DNA of 64,000 nucleotides from CAVXGU01 sp963761615. GTDB lineage: Bacteria; Acidobacteriota; Vicinamibacteria; Vicinamibacterales; CAVVIG01. Below the pieces are notes generated by a model that worked only from the letters and a program-made list of their open reading frames with translations, searched no databases and was not told the origin of the DNA. The position numbers were made by a program, and so were the translations under genes. Location of the stretch: contig CAVXGU010000003.1 in the NCBI GenBank assembly GCA_963761615.1, forward strand, positions 2,914,001-2,978,000. Direction: 5' to 3'. Shown here piece by piece: positions 62,973 to 64,000 of this stretch. Each line of letters starts with the position of its first letter. Positions within the stretch are counted from its first letter, which is position 1.

Positions 62973-63206
62973 ATGAGCCACCCAGACATCCAGGCCAAAG
63001 CCATCATCGCCGCCGCCCTCATCCAGAGCCGCGCCATCGACGCGGGGCCGCTGGCCTCCATGAACAAGGACATCAGCAGTCACAAGCTCGCCCACTTGCG
63101 GGAGCTCACGGACCGCATCTACCATGCGCTCGCCGGCGAGCCGCCGGCCGCAGACGAGCCGTCGGGCGGGGACCCGCGCGACGCGGACGCGCCGTCTCGG
63201 ACGTAG
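62973..63206 (+). CDS. Small conserved-looking protein, unknown function
   Basis: 77 residues from the ATG at 62973. Residues 5-50 are helical (IQAKAIIAAALIQSRAIDAG, LAHLRELTDRIYHALAGE) and the tail is acidic and disordered (DEPSGGDPRDADAPSRT). It has no signal peptide. It is the last gene of the glycosyltransferase/HprK/PqqD run, 71 bp after the previous one. It could be a small partner or a precursor-like peptide, but nothing proves this. Confidence 0.55.
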   Translation: MSHPDIQAKAIIAAALIQSRAIDAGPLASMNKDISSHKLAHLRELTDRIYHALAGEPPAADEPSGGDPRDADAPSRT

Positions 63207-63258
63207 TGCCCCGCGTCCATCTGCCGGCGCCGAACCCGAGCCCCTGAAGGATTCGCAA

Positions 63259-64000
63259 GTGGCCACCTTCGAAGACCATTTCTCCCGGCAGGCGCGCGAG
63301 TATGCGCGGTATCGTCCGGGGTATCCGCCGGAGCTCTTCGCCTGGCTGGCCTCGATCGCGCCGTCGCGCCGGCTCGCCTGGGACTGCGGTACCGGCAGCG
63401 GACAGGCCGCGCTCGCGCTCGCTCCCCACTTCGACCGCGTCGTCGCGACCGACGCGAGTGCGGATCAGATCGCCCAGGCGCCGGCCCACGAGGGCGTCGA
63501 GTATCGCGTCGAGCGGGCCGAGGACGCCGGTCTGGATCCCCGGAGCGTGGACCTGGTGACCGTGGCCGTGGCGGTTCACTGGTTCGACTTCGACGTGTTC
63601 TACGGCGCCGTCCGCCGCGTCGCGCGGCCGGGCGGCATCCTCGCGGTCTGGACCTACCATCTGCTCCAGGCCGGTCCGGACCTCGACGAGATCTTCGCCC
63701 GCTACCAGAGTGAGATCCTCGACGGATTCTGGCCGGAACGCATTCGCTACGTGATGGAGCGTTACGAGACGCTGCCGTTTCCGTTCGCCGAGGTCGAAGC
63801 GCCGACGTTCGCGATGCAGACTCGGTGGACGCTCGATCAGGTGACGGGCTTCTTCGAGAGCTGGTCGGCCACCCAGCGGTACGCGCGCGAGCGCGGCGTG
63901 CATCCCGTGAGCCTCATCTGGAAGGACCTCTCCAAGGCGTGGGGCGACCCGGACACCCGCCGCGTCATCAACTGGCCGCTGCACCTGCGGGTGGGTCGGG
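63259..64000 (+). CDS. Class I SAM-dependent methyltransferase, cut by the window edge
   Basis: About 247 codons are visible from a GTG at 63259; the frame is still open at the right edge. Motif I is AWDCGTGSGQAALAL, followed by VVATDASADQI and VDLVTVAVAVHWFDFDVFY, the pattern of the Methyltransf_11 type (close to the trans-aconitate methyltransferase group). Family members are about 250 residues, so only a few codons should be missing. It may or may not belong to the glycosyltransferase locus. Confidence 0.9.
   Translation, partial: MATFEDHFSRQAREYARYRPGYPPELFAWLASIAPSRRLAWDCGTGSGQAALALAPHFDRVVATDASADQIAQAPAHEGVEYRVERAEDAGLDPRSVDLVTVAVAVHWFDFDVFYGAVRRVARPGGILAVWTYHLLQAGPDLDEIFARYQSEILDGFWPERIRYVMERYETLPFPFAEVEAPTFAMQTRWTLDQVTGFFESWSATQRYARERGVHPVSLIWKDLSKAWGDPDTRRVINWPLHLRVGR

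Overview
The window looks like chromosomal DNA from a high-GC Gram-negative bacterium, most likely Acidobacteriota of the Vicinamibacteria type. This is an inference. It rests on an acidobacterial-type MacB-like permease (ADOP family), exported proteins carrying Gly/Arg/Ala-rich inserts, Tat-exported oxidoreductases and hydrolases, PqqD-like proteins with a secretion-signal-like tail, and repeat-rich intergenic spacers. No rRNA operon, CRISPR array, prophage or integrase was seen. One intact tRNA gene is present: tRNA-Pro(UGG) at 50707-50783.

Layout, left to right. 1-3 kb: an edge-truncated glycosyltransferase and two small secreted proteins (DUF4019, DUF4189). 3.1-4.6 kb: a DtxR-type metal regulator divergent from an FTR1 iron permease, with a perfect 18-bp palindrome between them. 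4.7-7.2 kb: an RRM RNA-binding protein, transaldolase and a membrane protein. 7.3-10.6 kb: an apparent amt-SDR-membrane protein operon cut by a complete, recent IS481-family element with an 8-bp target duplication. 11.4-17.4 kb: a phosphotriesterase-like Tat protein downstream of four exported NHL-repeat proteins in the order B'-A'-B-A, that is, a duplicated two-gene cassette. 17.6-22.7 kb: a HupE/UreJ-like membrane protein, a secreted nucleotide pyrophosphatase and a two-subunit GMC oxidoreductase. 23.1-24.6 kb: a frameshifted GAF/sigma-54 activator. 24.6-34.5 kb: a membrane dipeptidase plus a full beta-oxidation set (acyl-CoA dehydrogenase, SDR, acyl-CoA synthetase, FadJ-like fusion, MaoC hydratase, thiolase). 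34.6-38.9 kb: amidase, GerMN protein, rph, ogt, rdgB and a DUF2934 protein. 39-43.3 kb: PhoD and a frameshifted ADOP permease.

From 43.3 to 50.7 kb lies a signalling island: an SCP-domain lipoprotein, a sigma-54 response regulator, an EAL fragment, a hybrid kinase, an Rcp1-like regulator and a PAS-PAS kinase. It is bracketed by a 157-bp direct repeat (11 mismatches by hand count) made of the ADOP 3' end, the spacer and the 5' part of tRNA-Pro. A decayed IS256-type fragment sits just inside the right repeat, and a decayed IS30-type element lies just beyond the tRNA. Next come a VKOR/thioredoxin-like disulfide pair and an ECF41-type sigma factor preceded by a textbook ECF41 promoter.

The right end (56.0-63.2 kb) is the most novel-looking part. 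It is a compact locus of four kinds of glycosyltransferase (including a GT2-GT10 fusion and an inverted pair of GT25-like genes), an HprK-like kinase and a PqqD-like protein whose tail has a twin-arginine/signal-like segment ending in Ser/Thr/Gly. Together these suggest a peptide- or protein-modification/glycosylation system. A methyltransferase runs off the right edge.

Four otherwise well-conserved genes carry single frameshifts (near 7.37, 23.58, 41.34 and 46.98 kb). This may reflect indel errors in the assembly rather than real pseudogenes.
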